Below, one piece after another: positions 36,142-45,191 of a stretch of DNA of 64,000 nt (positions are counted from its first letter, which is position 1; the number at the start of each line of letters is the position of its first letter). A program made the translations under genes and the position numbers. The stretch covers positions 106,142 to 170,141 of the forward strand of contig JAHDXO010000007.1 in the NCBI GenBank assembly GCA_023382975.1, written 5' to 3'. The stretch is from Pirellulaceae bacterium (GTDB lineage: Bacteria > Planctomycetota > Planctomycetia > Pirellulales > Pirellulaceae). The notes below the pieces were generated by a model. It did no database searches, was not told the origin of the DNA, and was given only the letters and a program-made list of their open reading frames with translations.

Positions 36142-37095
36142 TCACGCCCGCGGATGGAACGTCTGGTGTACCCGTTTCAGCCGCGATTGATCCACGTGTG
36201 TGTAGATCTGGGTCGTTTGGATGCTCGCATGTCCGAGCATCTCCTGCACCTGACGTAGATCCGCGCCACCGGCCAGCAGATGCGTCGCGAAACTGTGCCG
36301 CAGCGAATGCGGGCTGATCGATTCGGGAATCCCCGCGCGTCGAGCGTATTTCTTGACCAACTCCCAGATGGCCTCGCGCCGCAATCGACGGCCTCGGCGT
36401 GACAGTATAACCCACTCGGGTGGCGAGGCGGCGGATTCGGCCAGGACCGGGCGTTCGTTTTCCAGATAGTCCTGGACGGCTTCGCGCGCCGCCCGCCCCA
36501 GCGGTGTCAGACGCTGCTTACCCCCCTTCCCGTGACACAGGCAGTAACCATCGGACAAGTGGAGGTCTCGGCATTGCAGATTCGAAAGTTCCGACGCACG
36601 ACATCCCGTCGCGTACAGCAATTCCAGCAAGGCCCGATCTCTGCGTGGGAAGGCGTCGTGTGGTCGGGGGCATTCCAAAAACCGCTGCACCATCGTTGGG
36701 GAAAGTACCTCGGGAATTCGCTGCCAGAGCTTCTGACTGCCGAGCAATTCGGCCAGGTTTTCGTGGAGAATGCCCTCCAATTGCAGATACCGGAAGAACA
36801 TTCGCACGCCGACGATGTGGCGCGCGATCGATGCAGGTGCCAGTTGTTGCTCGTGCAACCAACCGACGAAATCGGAGAGTTCCCGGATCGACAACTCAGG
36901 AATCTGCCGTTCTGTCGCCGCCAGCCACTGCTGAAACCGCCGGATGTCGCGTTGATAGGCCACGACACTGTTTTCCGCCAAATGGCACTCGCTACGTAGA
37001 TAGTCGACGAAGGCAGCGGACCACCGAGCGGAGTTGTCGCCAACCAGCTTTGGCCGAAGCGGCTTGAGTTGCGGTTTCAGTTTCAGTCGGGACAT
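36142..37095 (-). CDS. xerD: Tyrosine recombinase XerC/XerD
   Basis: The 317-residue protein has the SAM-like N-terminal domain (FVDYLRSECHLAENSVVAYQRD) and the complete catalytic set: Arg in ATGCRASELSNL, Lys in GKGGKQR, H-x-x-R in PHSLRHSFATHLL, the second His in MLGHASIQTTQIY, and the Tyr nucleophile there (IYTHVD). Size and motif spacing fit the chromosomal Xer recombinases that resolve chromosome dimers at dif, rather than phage integrases. I lean to XerD by overall pattern, but XerC is possible. ATG 37095 begins MSRLKLKPQLK. No dif site is seen nearby. Confidence 0.9.
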   Translation of the reverse strand: MSRLKLKPQLKPLRPKLVGDNSARWSAAFVDYLRSECHLAENSVVAYQRDIRRFQQWLAATERQIPELSIRELSDFVGWLHEQQLAPASIARHIVGVRMFFRYLQLEGILHENLAELLGSQKLWQRIPEVLSPTMVQRFLECPRPHDAFPRRDRALLELLYATGCRASELSNLQCRDLHLSDGYCLCHGKGGKQRLTPLGRAAREAVQDYLENERPVLAESAASPPEWVILSRRGRRLRREAIWELVKKYARRAGIPESISPHSLRHSFATHLLAGGADLRQVQEMLGHASIQTTQIYTHVDQSRLKRVHQTFHPRA

Positions 37096-37432
37096 GACTC
37101 TTCCAATGCATGTTATGCGGGGATCCGATTAGCCCGAAAATGGGATTCTGTCGCGGATATGGATACTGGGTCACTGACCCAATCTCCGTTCTTTGCATCT
37201 GTTCGGACCTGGAAATTGGCCGAATTCAGAGGATCGCGGTCCGTCGGCAGGAAACCGATGGCTGGATCGGTGATCGCGGGGAAAATTCCGATTGGAAAGG
37301 CCGGTCGGACAATTGGATTTGTAGGGTATCAGCGAATCTCCTTGGCATGGGACCGTTGACCGCGTCACCGCCAATCCATTACTTTATGTAGTTCAACTTC
37401 CTGTAACTCCCCATTCATTGAATGGACTGGCG
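37096..37432. other. Divergent intergenic region, xerD and hisF
   Basis: No gene is supported in these 337 bases. The region contains an inverted repeat at 37167-37181 and should carry the promoters of both flanking genes. None has clear consensus boxes. Confidence 0.5.
37167..37181. promoter_or_regulatory. 15-base perfect inverted repeat, possible operator
   Basis: TGGGTCA and TGACCCA flank a single C, forming a perfect palindrome with a one-base centre. Its position about 72 bases upstream of xerD fits a regulator binding site, but no regulator is known and only one copy was noticed. Confidence 0.3.
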
Positions 37433-38200
37433 ATGCTTGCCAAACGCGTGATCCCGTGCCTTGACGTTGACCGCGGTCGTGTCGTCAAGGGAACGAATTT
37501 TGTCAAATTGCGCGACGCTGGCGACCCGGTGCAGGTGGCTGCGAGATACGAGGAAGAGGGGGCTGACGAATTGGTGTTCCTGGACATCACGGCCAGTCAC
37601 GAACAGCGCGACATCATGATCGACGTCGTTCGCCGGACGGCCGAGCAGGTGTTTATGCCCTTGACGGTCGGTGGCGGAATACGCACGATCGACGACATTC
37701 GGGATCTTCTGAATGCGGGTAGCGACAAGGTGTCCATCAACTCGGCGGCTTGCCGCGATCCCGAATTTGTCCGGCAGGCCGCTAGGCGGTTTGGCAGCCA
37801 GTGCATCGTGGTGAACATCGATCCCAAGCGAGTTCAACGCGAGGGCCGGGAGGTGTGGGAAGTGCATATCAACGGCGGCCGCATTCCGACGGGACTGGAG
37901 GCGGTATCATGGGCTCAGGAGGTCGAGCTTCTGGGAGCGGGCGAGATCGTTTTGACCAGCATGGATTGTGATGGGACCAAGGACGGCTACGACTTGGAGA
38001 TCACGGCTGCCGTGAGCCAAGCGGTTTCGATTCCGGTGGTCGCCAGCGGTGGTGCTGGAAAGCCGGAGCACTTGGCCGACGCGGTGTTGATCGGCAAGGC
38101 TGACGCGGCGCTGGCCGCCAGCATTTTTCATTTCGGCGAGTATTCGATCCGGGAGACCAAGCGAGTCATGGCGGACCGAGGCATCCCGGTGCGGTTGTAA
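37433..38200 (+). CDS. hisF: Imidazole glycerol phosphate synthase cyclase subunit
   Basis: The 255-residue TIM barrel cyclises PRFAR with ammonia from HisH to give imidazole glycerol phosphate and AICAR in histidine synthesis. It begins [20 protein letters not shown] with the catalytic Asp in CLDV. It has [10 protein letters not shown], the second phosphate-binding segment VVASGGAG and the second catalytic Asp in [14 protein letters not shown]. The start at 37433 is the usual HisF start; a TTG five codons upstream is unlikely. No other his gene is in the window, so the pathway genes are scattered. The downstream PilT-type gene begins 31 bases after the stop. Confidence 0.97.
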   Translation: MLAKRVIPCLDVDRGRVVKGTNFVKLRDAGDPVQVAARYEEEGADELVFLDITASHEQRDIMIDVVRRTAEQVFMPLTVGGGIRTIDDIRDLLNAGSDKVSINSAACRDPEFVRQAARRFGSQCIVVNIDPKRVQREGREVWEVHINGGRIPTGLEAVSWAQEVELLGAGEIVLTSMDCDGTKDGYDLEITAAVSQAVSIPVVASGGAGKPEHLADAVLIGKADAALAASIFHFGEYSIRETKRVMADRGIPVRL

Positions 38201-38231
38201 GGATTCGGGGCTATCGCGAGAGGGAAATTCG

Positions 38232-39422
38232 ATGTCAACAACGCATGACGAGACGGTGGCCGGCGCCCCGGCGATGGACACGGGGCACGCTGCTATCCTG
38301 CAACAGCTTGCCGGTACGCGGCAGGAGTTGGAGGTGGACAAGCTGTTCCGCGCCCTGGTCAAGTTCGAGGGTAGCGACTTGCATCTGAAGGTAGGTCGGC
38401 CGCCGATGATCCGCTTCAAGGGCGAGTTGCGTCCCTTGAACCGGCCACCGATCGATGCCGAGGAGATGGTGCGGTTGCTGTGGCCGATGATGAACGAGCG
38501 CAACAAACGGATCTTCGAGGAAGATGGCGGTGCCGACTTTGCGTACGTCTGCGAGGTGGACGGGGTCGATTGGCGGTTCCGCGTGAACATGCTGACGCAG
38601 TTGGGCAAGATCGGCTTGGTGGCTCGCCGGATCAACAACTTCATCCCGGACTTCGAAGGGCTCTACCTGCCGGCGTCGGTCGAGCGGTTGTGCAACTACG
38701 ACCAGGGCATGGTGCTGCTGGCGGGAGTCACCGGGTCGGGCAAGTCGACGACGATCGCGTCGATGCTGAACTACGTCAACCGCAAGTACCGCAAGCACAT
38801 CCTGACGCTGGAGGATCCGATCGAATTCGTCTTCACGGAAGAAAAGTGTCTGATCAACCAGCGCGAAGTGGGACAGGACGTCAAGAACTTCGGCATCGGG
38901 ATGAAGCACGCGGTGCGTGAAGACCCCGACATCATGTTGGTGGGCGAAATGCGCGACGAGGAGACGTTCATGACGGCCATTCACGCGGCCGAAACAGGAC
39001 ACTTGGTGTACGGGACGATTCACGCCTCGAGCGGTTCGTCGACGATCGGCCGTATCCTGGACTTGTTCCCCGAGGAGATGCACGGCGCCATCCGCAGCGC
39101 GATCGCGTTCAACATGAAAGGCATCGTCGCTCAGAAGTTGCTCAAGTCGATCAAACCCGGCGTGTCCCGCGTGCCGGCGGTCGAGATCATGTTCTTCAAT
39201 TCGACGATCCAGAAACTGGTGCTCGAGGGTGAGGACCACAAGTTGCCCGACGCTGTCCGCATCGGCATGGAGGAAGGGATGCAGGATTTCACTCGCAGTC
39301 TGAAACTGTTGCTGGATGCGGAGTTGATCGACCGGCCGACGGCGTTTGCCGTAGCGCCGAACCCCGACGCGCTCAAGATGGCGATCAAGGGCATCGACGC
39401 GTCCGCCCCGGGGATTCTTTAG
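38232..39422 (+). CDS. PilT-type type IV pilus/secretion ATPase
   Basis: The 396-residue protein has the N-terminal PAS-like domain (SDLHLKVGRPPMIR), Walker A GVTGSGKST (about 165-173), the Asp box LEDPIEFVF, Walker B with REDPDIMLVGEMRD, and the His box HLVYGTIHA. That is a complete PilT/PilU set with AIRSAIAFNMKGIVAQKL. PilT powers pilus retraction. A 25-residue N-terminal extension (GAPAMDTGHA) is extra. It is followed after 57 bases by a degenerate relative. No pilin or assembly gene is in the window, so the machine it drives is not clear. Confidence 0.9.
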   Translation: MSTTHDETVAGAPAMDTGHAAILQQLAGTRQELEVDKLFRALVKFEGSDLHLKVGRPPMIRFKGELRPLNRPPIDAEEMVRLLWPMMNERNKRIFEEDGGADFAYVCEVDGVDWRFRVNMLTQLGKIGLVARRINNFIPDFEGLYLPASVERLCNYDQGMVLLAGVTGSGKSTTIASMLNYVNRKYRKHILTLEDPIEFVFTEEKCLINQREVGQDVKNFGIGMKHAVREDPDIMLVGEMRDEETFMTAIHAAETGHLVYGTIHASSGSSTIGRILDLFPEEMHGAIRSAIAFNMKGIVAQKLLKSIKPGVSRVPAVEIMFFNSTIQKLVLEGEDHKLPDAVRIGMEEGMQDFTRSLKLLLDAELIDRPTAFAVAPNPDALKMAIKGIDASAPGIL

Positions 39423-39479
39423 CCGCCGGCAGAGCCGACTGTGGCGGTATTCCAGAGCTTTCGCAGGAACAACCCAAGC

Positions 39480-40853
39480 ATGATTTTCTTCAAGAAGAAA
39501 GAAAAAAAAGACAGCGGCGACGATATCCCGATCGATCTCAAGGCGGACAGCGGAGCCCCTGCGGAGAACCAGCAGCGCGAGATCGCCGCCCGGCAGGGCG
39601 AAGCGATACCGCCGCTCAAGGAGTTGCTTTACGACGCCCTCGTCAAGGGCGCCGAAAAGACGATGCTGGACTACAGCCGCGACGCGGTGACGGGCACCTA
39701 CCTGATCGACGGCGTGTGGCACAACACCGATCCGCGGGACCGGGAAACCGGCGACGCCATGTTGGTGGCGATCAAACTGCTGTGCGGCATGAATCCCGAC
39801 GAGCGGCGGGCTCGCCAGGAGGGCAAGTTCATGGTGGAACACAAGGTGACCAAAGCCAAGTTTCTGGGCAAGGTCACCAGCCAGGGCGTCAAGACGGGCG
39901 AGCGGGTGATCATCGAGGTCCGGCCCAAGAAGTTCAAGGGATTCAAGTCGCTGGACGATCTCGGCATGCGTGAGCAGATGCAGGAGCGTCTGCGGGAACA
40001 CATGCGGGCGGAACAGGGGATTGTCCTGATCGCCGGGCCGCCCGGGGGCGGCTTCACCACCACGTGGAATGTGGCGTTGAATTCCACCGACCGCCTGCTG
40101 CGGGACTTCGTCGGGCTCGAAGACAAGCACCACCACGAGACGGACGTCGAGAATATCAACATGACGTTGTTCGACGGGGCGGCGGGCGAAACGCCCGACC
40201 AGATCATTCAGAAGATCATGCTGACGCAGCCCGACGTCCTGACGCTGGCGGACCTGTGCAACGCCGCCACGGTCAACAAGCTCTGCCAACTGGCCAACGC
40301 TCCGAAGGAAGGCAAGTTGATCATCGCCGGGGTTCGGGCGAAGGATGCCGTGGAAGCCCTGCTGCGAGTGCTGCTGCTCAAGGCGTCGGCCCCGGACTTC
40401 GCCGAGGCCGTGCGGGCCGTGTTGTGCGTCCGGTTGATCCGCAAACTGAACGACACCTGCAAGCAGCCCTACCCGCCTCCGCCGCAACTACTGCAGAAAC
40501 TGGGGATTCCGCCCGGACGCGTCCAGGCGCTGTACCGCGAATGGCAGCCGCCTCCGCCCGATCCGGAAGAAGAGAAGAAGAAAAAAAAGAAGGCACTGCC
40601 TCCGGGAGCGTGCCCGCTGTGTGAATTGGAAGGTCCGTTGTGCCACGGAATCTTCTATCGCGGGCGGACGGGGATCTTCGAGTTGCTCGAAGTGAACGAC
40701 GAACTCCGCGAGGCGTTGGTCAAGAAGCCGCAACTGGAAGTCTTGCGGAACATTGTCCGGGCGTCGGGCCATCGCGGGTTGCAGGAGGAAGGAATCCTGC
40801 TGGTGGCGCGCGGACTGACGTCGTTGAACGAACTGCAGCGAGTGATGAAATAG
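39480..40853 (+). CDS. Degenerate PilB/GspE-like ATPase
   Basis: The 457-residue protein has the overall layout of a PilB/GspE motor: a charged N-terminus, a mid domain, a nucleotide-binding domain and a C-terminal CPLCELEGPLCHGIFYRGRTGIFE zinc segment. Its ATP site, however, is altered. Walker A reads GPPGGGFTTT (about 186-195) with Phe for the Lys. Walker B reads PDVLTLADLC, where active enzymes have a G-E-x-R-D sequence. It is probably an inactive partner of the PilT-type protein upstream. A Lys/Pro-rich linker (PPPPDPEEEKKKKKK) near 365 is unusual. ATG 39480 with AGGAA upstream is chosen; a GTG 13 codons earlier is possible. Confidence 0.75.
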   Translation: MIFFKKKEKKDSGDDIPIDLKADSGAPAENQQREIAARQGEAIPPLKELLYDALVKGAEKTMLDYSRDAVTGTYLIDGVWHNTDPRDRETGDAMLVAIKLLCGMNPDERRARQEGKFMVEHKVTKAKFLGKVTSQGVKTGERVIIEVRPKKFKGFKSLDDLGMREQMQERLREHMRAEQGIVLIAGPPGGGFTTTWNVALNSTDRLLRDFVGLEDKHHHETDVENINMTLFDGAAGETPDQIIQKIMLTQPDVLTLADLCNAATVNKLCQLANAPKEGKLIIAGVRAKDAVEALLRVLLLKASAPDFAEAVRAVLCVRLIRKLNDTCKQPYPPPPQLLQKLGIPPGRVQALYREWQPPPPDPEEEKKKKKKALPPGACPLCELEGPLCHGIFYRGRTGIFELLEVNDELREALVKKPQLEVLRNIVRASGHRGLQEEGILLVARGLTSLNELQRVMK

Positions 40854-40912
40854 ACAGGGCTTGGGCCGCGGGCCGGTGTTCGCCCCGCGGTTCGTGTTGG
40901 GGTTTCTCTGGA

Positions 40913-41671
40913 ATGCGTCAAGTGTCCGAAACGGAACGTCACGATCCCGCTTTCTCGCAGCAAGACGACTCGCTGCCCGCCGAGCCGCGTGCGATCAGCG
41001 GACTGGCGCTGGCGGCGCTGGCGCTTGGGTTGGCTTCCGCGCTGGCCCTGGCTGCGCCGTACTTCTGGATGCTGCCCATCGCGGGCGTCGTGTTGGCGGT
41101 GGTGGCGATGGTGTCGATCGCACGCGAACCGGAGGCGCGGATCGGCCGGTCCGCGGCGGTCGCCGGTTTGACGTTGAGCGTCCTGTTCGGGTCTTGGGGC
41201 GTGAGTAACGACCTAACGCGGCAGCAGTTGCTGTACCAGCAGTCCGAGCTCTATGCCCAACGCTGGCTGCGACTGGTGCTGGACGGAGAACTCTACGCAG
41301 CGCATCAGTTGAAGATGGCACAACCGGCCCGCCGGCCTCCCGGCGCCGATCTGGCGGAGTATTACGAAAACGATTCGGAAGCGCGCATCGATCTGCGGGA
41401 CTTCTGCAAGCGGCCACCCGTCGCGGATCTGATTCGTTTGGGACCGAACGCGGTGTGCCGCTTGGTTCGGAACAAGCAACTGGATACCGAGCGGGACTAC
41501 CAGGGGCCGGTCGACCGGATCGTTCAACACTTCGAAATCGAATCCCCTGGAGATCCGGACCAGCAACGCTCGTTGGTGCAGATTGTGATGACCCGGATCC
41601 GGGATTCCCAGACCGGCGAAGCGCGTTGGCGAATGGAAAGCATCGACCCCGTTGCCGGCCCCAACCGTTGA
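40913..41671 (+). CDS. Small membrane protein with two helices, DUF4190-like
   Basis: The 252-residue product has a polar N-terminus, two transmembrane helices (ISGLALAALALGLASALALAAPYFWMLPIAGVVLAVVAM as two spans and a later SAAVAGLTLSVLFGSWGV) and a soluble C-terminal domain with no recognised motif. The G-A-rich first span followed by a second span resembles DUF4190-type proteins. ATG 40913 is the first plausible start; the preceding sequence overlaps the PilB-like gene in another frame. It lies between the PilB-like and Hsp70 genes, each less than 60 bases away, and is probably co-transcribed with them. Confidence 0.7.
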   Translation: MRQVSETERHDPAFSQQDDSLPAEPRAISGLALAALALGLASALALAAPYFWMLPIAGVVLAVVAMVSIAREPEARIGRSAAVAGLTLSVLFGSWGVSNDLTRQQLLYQQSELYAQRWLRLVLDGELYAAHQLKMAQPARRPPGADLAEYYENDSEARIDLRDFCKRPPVADLIRLGPNAVCRLVRNKQLDTERDYQGPVDRIVQHFEIESPGDPDQQRSLVQIVMTRIRDSQTGEARWRMESIDPVAGPNR

Positions 41672-41718
41672 CCTCGCAGGAAGCTCCGATCATTGCACTT
41701 TGCTCCGCGGATACTAGC

Positions 41719-43410
41719 ATGGCATCGAAACAGGCAATCGGTATCGACCTAGGCACCACATTTTCCGCGATCGCGCACTTGGATCGCAACGGCGCGCCGC
41801 AGACGGTCGCGAATCTCGATGGCGATCTGATCACGCCCAGTGCCGTCTTCTTCGACTTTGGCGAAGCCATCGTCGGCAAGGAGGCGCTCAAAGCGGCTAC
41901 GTACGAACCCGACGCTGTCGCCTTGTTCGTAAAGCGGGACGTCGGCAAGCCCTACTACCAGCGTCCGATCCGCGGCCAGCAATTGCCGCCGGAGGCGATT
42001 CTCGCGGCGGTGTTGCGAAAGATGAAGAACGATGCCGAACTGAAGCTGGGCGAGGTGGGGGAGGTCGTGATCACGGTGCCCGCGTTCTTCAACGAACCCA
42101 AACGCAAGGCGACGATGGACGCCGGGCGTCTGGCCGGTTTGAAGGTTCTGGACATCATCAACGAGCCGACGGCCGCCGCCATCGCGTACGGGGTCCAGTC
42201 GGGGTTCGTGACGCGAGCGGGCGAGGTGAGGGCGCCTGAGACGATCCTGGTCTACGACCTGGGCGGCGGGACGTTCGACGTGACGCTGATGCGGATCGAA
42301 GGCAATTCCTACACCGCGCTGGCCACCGATGGCGACGTCCAGTTGGGCGGCATCGACTGGGACCAGCGAATCGTCCAATTCCTGGCCGAGGCGTTTGTCG
42401 AGAAGCATCGTGTCGATCCGCGAAAGGATCCGGTCGCCCTGCAAGTGTTGACGCGCGAGGCCGAGGACGCCAAGCGGGCGCTCAGCACCCGCAACAGCGT
42501 CACGGTTCGGTTCTCGCACCAGGGGCACCGCGTCCAAGTCCAGTTGAGCCGGGAAGAGTTCGAGGCGCTGACCGCCGACTTGGTTCAGCGGACGATTTTT
42601 ACGGTCGAGAAGCTGCTCCGCGACGCAAGAATGAAATGGTCCGACCTGACTCGGATCCTGCTCGTGGGCGGATCGACTCGCATGCCGATGATCTCCAGCG
42701 AATTGGAACGCCATTCCGGAATGGCCGTGGACCGGTCCATGTCGCCCGACGAAGCGGTGGCGCACGGTGCGGCGCTGTACGCGGGGTTTCTCCAAGAAGG
42801 CAAGGGAGCGTCCGACCGCAATCTGGCCGTTAAGAACGTCAATTCCCATGACTTGGGCGTATTGGGGCTGGAAAAAGAGACCGGCATGAAGCGACGACGG
42901 ATCATGATCCCCCGCAACACGACACTCCCGGCGCGCAGCCGCAGTCGCTTCGTCACACATCGTGTTGACCAGCGGCGAGTGGTGGTTCACGTGGTCGAAG
43001 GCGGCGACGACAGCGGAAAGAACGCGACGCCGATCGGCAAGTGCGTCGTCAGCGACCTGCCCAACCGTCTGCCAGCCAAGACGCCCGTGCTCGTGCAGTT
43101 TTTTTACGCCTCGAACGGGCGGCTGAGCGTCAAGGCCACGCTGCCCGACGTGGGCATCGAAGCGTCGACGACCATCGAGCGGGCGTACGGCATGAGCGAA
43201 GAAATGCTCGCCCACTGGGAAGGCCGAGTGGCGCGAGGGGAATTCCTGCTGGACGCCGCTCCGAGTCCGGCGACTGCGGATGCAACCGCCGCGACGTCCC
43301 TTGCCACGCCCGCAGCGAAAGCCCCGGGCGCCGCGGACGAGGATTTTGACGGTCCCCATGTCTTTCAGGAAAACGAGGATTCGGAAGTATTTTCCGACCT
43401 GGATTTCTGA
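41719..43410 (+). CDS. Hsp70 family chaperone with truncated substrate domain
   Basis: The 563-residue protein has an intact Hsp70 nucleotide-binding domain: GIDLGTTFSA, VITVPAFFNEPKR, IINEPTAAAIAYG, YDLGGGTFDVTLM, and LLVGGSTRMPM with DEAVAHGAALYAG. The substrate-binding beta domain follows (TTLPARSRSRFVTHR). The helical lid of DnaK is replaced by a short Ala/Thr/Pro-rich linker and an acidic end (HVFQENEDSEVFSDLDF). DnaK is normally over 620 residues, so this is a divergent Hsp70 rather than the housekeeping chaperone. It sits between the PilT/PilB-like pair and a STAS protein, with about 40-47 bases between genes. Confidence 0.88.
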   Translation: MASKQAIGIDLGTTFSAIAHLDRNGAPQTVANLDGDLITPSAVFFDFGEAIVGKEALKAATYEPDAVALFVKRDVGKPYYQRPIRGQQLPPEAILAAVLRKMKNDAELKLGEVGEVVITVPAFFNEPKRKATMDAGRLAGLKVLDIINEPTAAAIAYGVQSGFVTRAGEVRAPETILVYDLGGGTFDVTLMRIEGNSYTALATDGDVQLGGIDWDQRIVQFLAEAFVEKHRVDPRKDPVALQVLTREAEDAKRALSTRNSVTVRFSHQGHRVQVQLSREEFEALTADLVQRTIFTVEKLLRDARMKWSDLTRILLVGGSTRMPMISSELERHSGMAVDRSMSPDEAVAHGAALYAGFLQEGKGASDRNLAVKNVNSHDLGVLGLEKETGMKRRRIMIPRNTTLPARSRSRFVTHRVDQRRVVVHVVEGGDDSGKNATPIGKCVVSDLPNRLPAKTPVLVQFFYASNGRLSVKATLPDVGIEASTTIERAYGMSEEMLAHWEGRVARGEFLLDAAPSPATADATAATSLATPAAKAPGAADEDFDGPHVFQENEDSEVFSDLDF

Positions 43411-43449
43411 GTTGGCGCCAGTACAATGCTGCGCAGGAGGCTTGAACCA

Positions 43450-43800
43450 ATGGCAAGCGTAATCAAAGTAGAACGAAACGGCGTCCTGTTCCTGGTCATC
43501 GACCGGGAACGCTTGGTGGATGATATGAGTCTGCAGGGAGTGCAGCGCGAGATCATGGAAGTTCTGGATCGTGGCGAGTCGCGCGTTGTGCTGGACCTGA
43601 GCCGGATCAGCTTTGTTTCGTCCGCCGCTCTGGGCATGTTGGTGCGTTTTCGCAAACGACGCTCCGACCACGGATTAACCCTGAAAATGTGCGGGGTCGG
43701 CACCATGATCGAGGAAACCTTTCACATCACCGGCATGAGCCTGCTGTTCGAAATCTACAAAACCGCGGAAGAGGCGATCGCCTCGTTCGATCAGCAATGA
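43450..43800 (+). CDS. STAS domain protein (anti-anti-sigma factor type)
   Basis: The 116-residue protein is a single STAS domain. It has LDLSRISFVSSAALGMLVRF, where Ser of the VSSAALG stretch is the position phosphorylated in SpoIIAA/RsbV proteins, and CGVGTMIEETFHITGM in the usual C-terminal position. AGGAGG lies about eleven bases upstream of the ATG at 43450; an upstream start eight codons earlier is also possible. No serine kinase or sigma factor gene is next to it, so its partner is elsewhere. It is 39 bases after the Hsp70 gene. Confidence 0.85.
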   Translation: MASVIKVERNGVLFLVIDRERLVDDMSLQGVQREIMEVLDRGESRVVLDLSRISFVSSAALGMLVRFRKRRSDHGLTLKMCGVGTMIEETFHITGMSLLFEIYKTAEEAIASFDQQ

Positions 43801-43982
43801 CCGTTCGCCTGGAAGATCTTGGCGGGTAGGAAAGAACGTATCTGCGGCTCGGTATGCGGCCGTCGAGGCGTCATCCCCGGCGATTCGTTTGACGGCGCAG
43901 CATCTCGTGGTATTTTTGAGAGTCGGCGCTGACGACCTGCCTCTTTCCCCCTGCTCGCCATCCCGCATGATTGGAGTTTCGC

Positions 43983-45191
43983 ATGCACGCGACGATTCTC
44001 GTGGCCCTCGCGGTCGCCCTGAACACCCCGGGAGCTTCCATCCCGGAAAAGGCCGTGGAACAACAGGACGAGTTCTACCAGAAGTACTGGGGAACCGGAT
44101 TTGAATGGCGTTTCGACGCGCTGCCAACCGAGGGAACCGTGGCCAAGTACCGGGTGCCGTACTCGGGCTACATCTATCCGGACACCGCGGGTGGAACCGC
44201 GTCGATGCTGCAGAAGTACGACCGGGCCTTCCACGGTGGTCGGTATTTGGCCACGGCGCACGAGCGTTGGGACGTCTCCGCCTACGACAAGCCGACGCCC
44301 CGGCGCGGCGGACTGCTCGGGTTGCGCATGACCACGGTCATGGAGACGCCTCACTGGCACGGCCATTGCAACGGCTGGGCCGCTGCGGCGATCCGTCACG
44401 CCGAGCCTCAGAATAGCGTGACCCGCAACGGTGTGGTATTCACCCCGGCCGACATCAAAGGCCTGTTGGCCGAGATTTACATCTACAACGACATTATCCA
44501 ACTGGTCGGTGGCGATTTTCCGATGAATGCCGGCGTTCTGCATACCGTGCTCGCCAATTGGCTGGGACGTGGGTCGCATCCGATTGGAATGGAAGCCGAT
44601 CCCGGCGACGAGAAATGGAATTATCCCGTGTACGGGTTCGCGACGACATCGGCCCGACGCTCCAGCCGCGAAGTCGAAGTGAAACTGAATATCGCCTACG
44701 CCAAGGACTCGAACGGGGAATTTCAACAAAGTCCTCGGAATCAACGCACCAAGTACTTTCACTACCTGCTGAACCTGGATGACGAAGGGCGAATCGTCGG
44801 TGGTTCGTTCTACCGCGACAGTTCGATGATCGACTTGCTGTGGATGCCGCTCCGCCCGAAACAAGGTCGCCAGCCAGGGAACGAACGCGGCAATCCCTAC
44901 CTGAATGTCGACGAGGTTCTCGCGATTTGGCGCGATTCGGTTCCCGAAGAAACTCGGAGCATCTGGCCGATCATCGACCCGCCGGCTCCAGACCGCATCC
45001 TGGACGTCGCCCAGTTGACCGGACTGGTTCCTGCGCAGAACCCGGACGCACCACCGGTCGAAGTTGCCGAGGCGGAAACGGCGACGGAACCGCCGGCGCC
45101 AGCGAATTCGCCGGCCGCGACGGAACAACCGGCCGCGTCCGACTCGCCGGCGCCGTCGGAACCGACCGACTCGACCGACCTCGCTACCTAG
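43983..45191 (+). CDS. Transglutaminase-elicitor-like secreted protein (paralogue 2)
   Basis: The 402-residue product begins with a signal peptide (MHATILVALAVALNTPGAS). It contains the same Cys/His pattern as the gene at 11573-13042: HGHCNGWAAAA (Cys129), NAGVLHTVLANWLG (His187) and EKWNYPVY (Trp212-Asn213). Long stretches are identical or nearly so, for example SGYIYPD, RHAEPQ and RNGVVFTP. The tail after about 340 is again Pro/Ala/Glu-rich but shorter. ATG 43983 with GGAG a few bases upstream is preferred over a TTG at 43971. The 182-base gap after the STAS gene suggests its own promoter. The stop overlaps the stop of the convergent esterase by four bases. Confidence 0.72.
   Translation: MHATILVALAVALNTPGASIPEKAVEQQDEFYQKYWGTGFEWRFDALPTEGTVAKYRVPYSGYIYPDTAGGTASMLQKYDRAFHGGRYLATAHERWDVSAYDKPTPRRGGLLGLRMTTVMETPHWHGHCNGWAAAAIRHAEPQNSVTRNGVVFTPADIKGLLAEIYIYNDIIQLVGGDFPMNAGVLHTVLANWLGRGSHPIGMEADPGDEKWNYPVYGFATTSARRSSREVEVKLNIAYAKDSNGEFQQSPRNQRTKYFHYLLNLDDEGRIVGGSFYRDSSMIDLLWMPLRPKQGRQPGNERGNPYLNVDEVLAIWRDSVPEETRSIWPIIDPPAPDRILDVAQLTGLVPAQNPDAPPVEVAEAETATEPPAPANSPAATEQPAASDSPAPSEPTDSTDLAT

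Noticed and set aside
38235..40487. A 750-codon open frame on the minus strand opposite the PilT and PilB-like genes
   Set aside because: It lies fully antisense to two well-supported genes and reads as Arg/His/Val-rich sequence without motifs. High G+C codon use leaves such shadows.
41749..43671. A 640-codon minus-strand frame opposite the Hsp70 gene
   Set aside because: Antisense shadow of the Hsp70 gene; no domain, signal or ribosome site.
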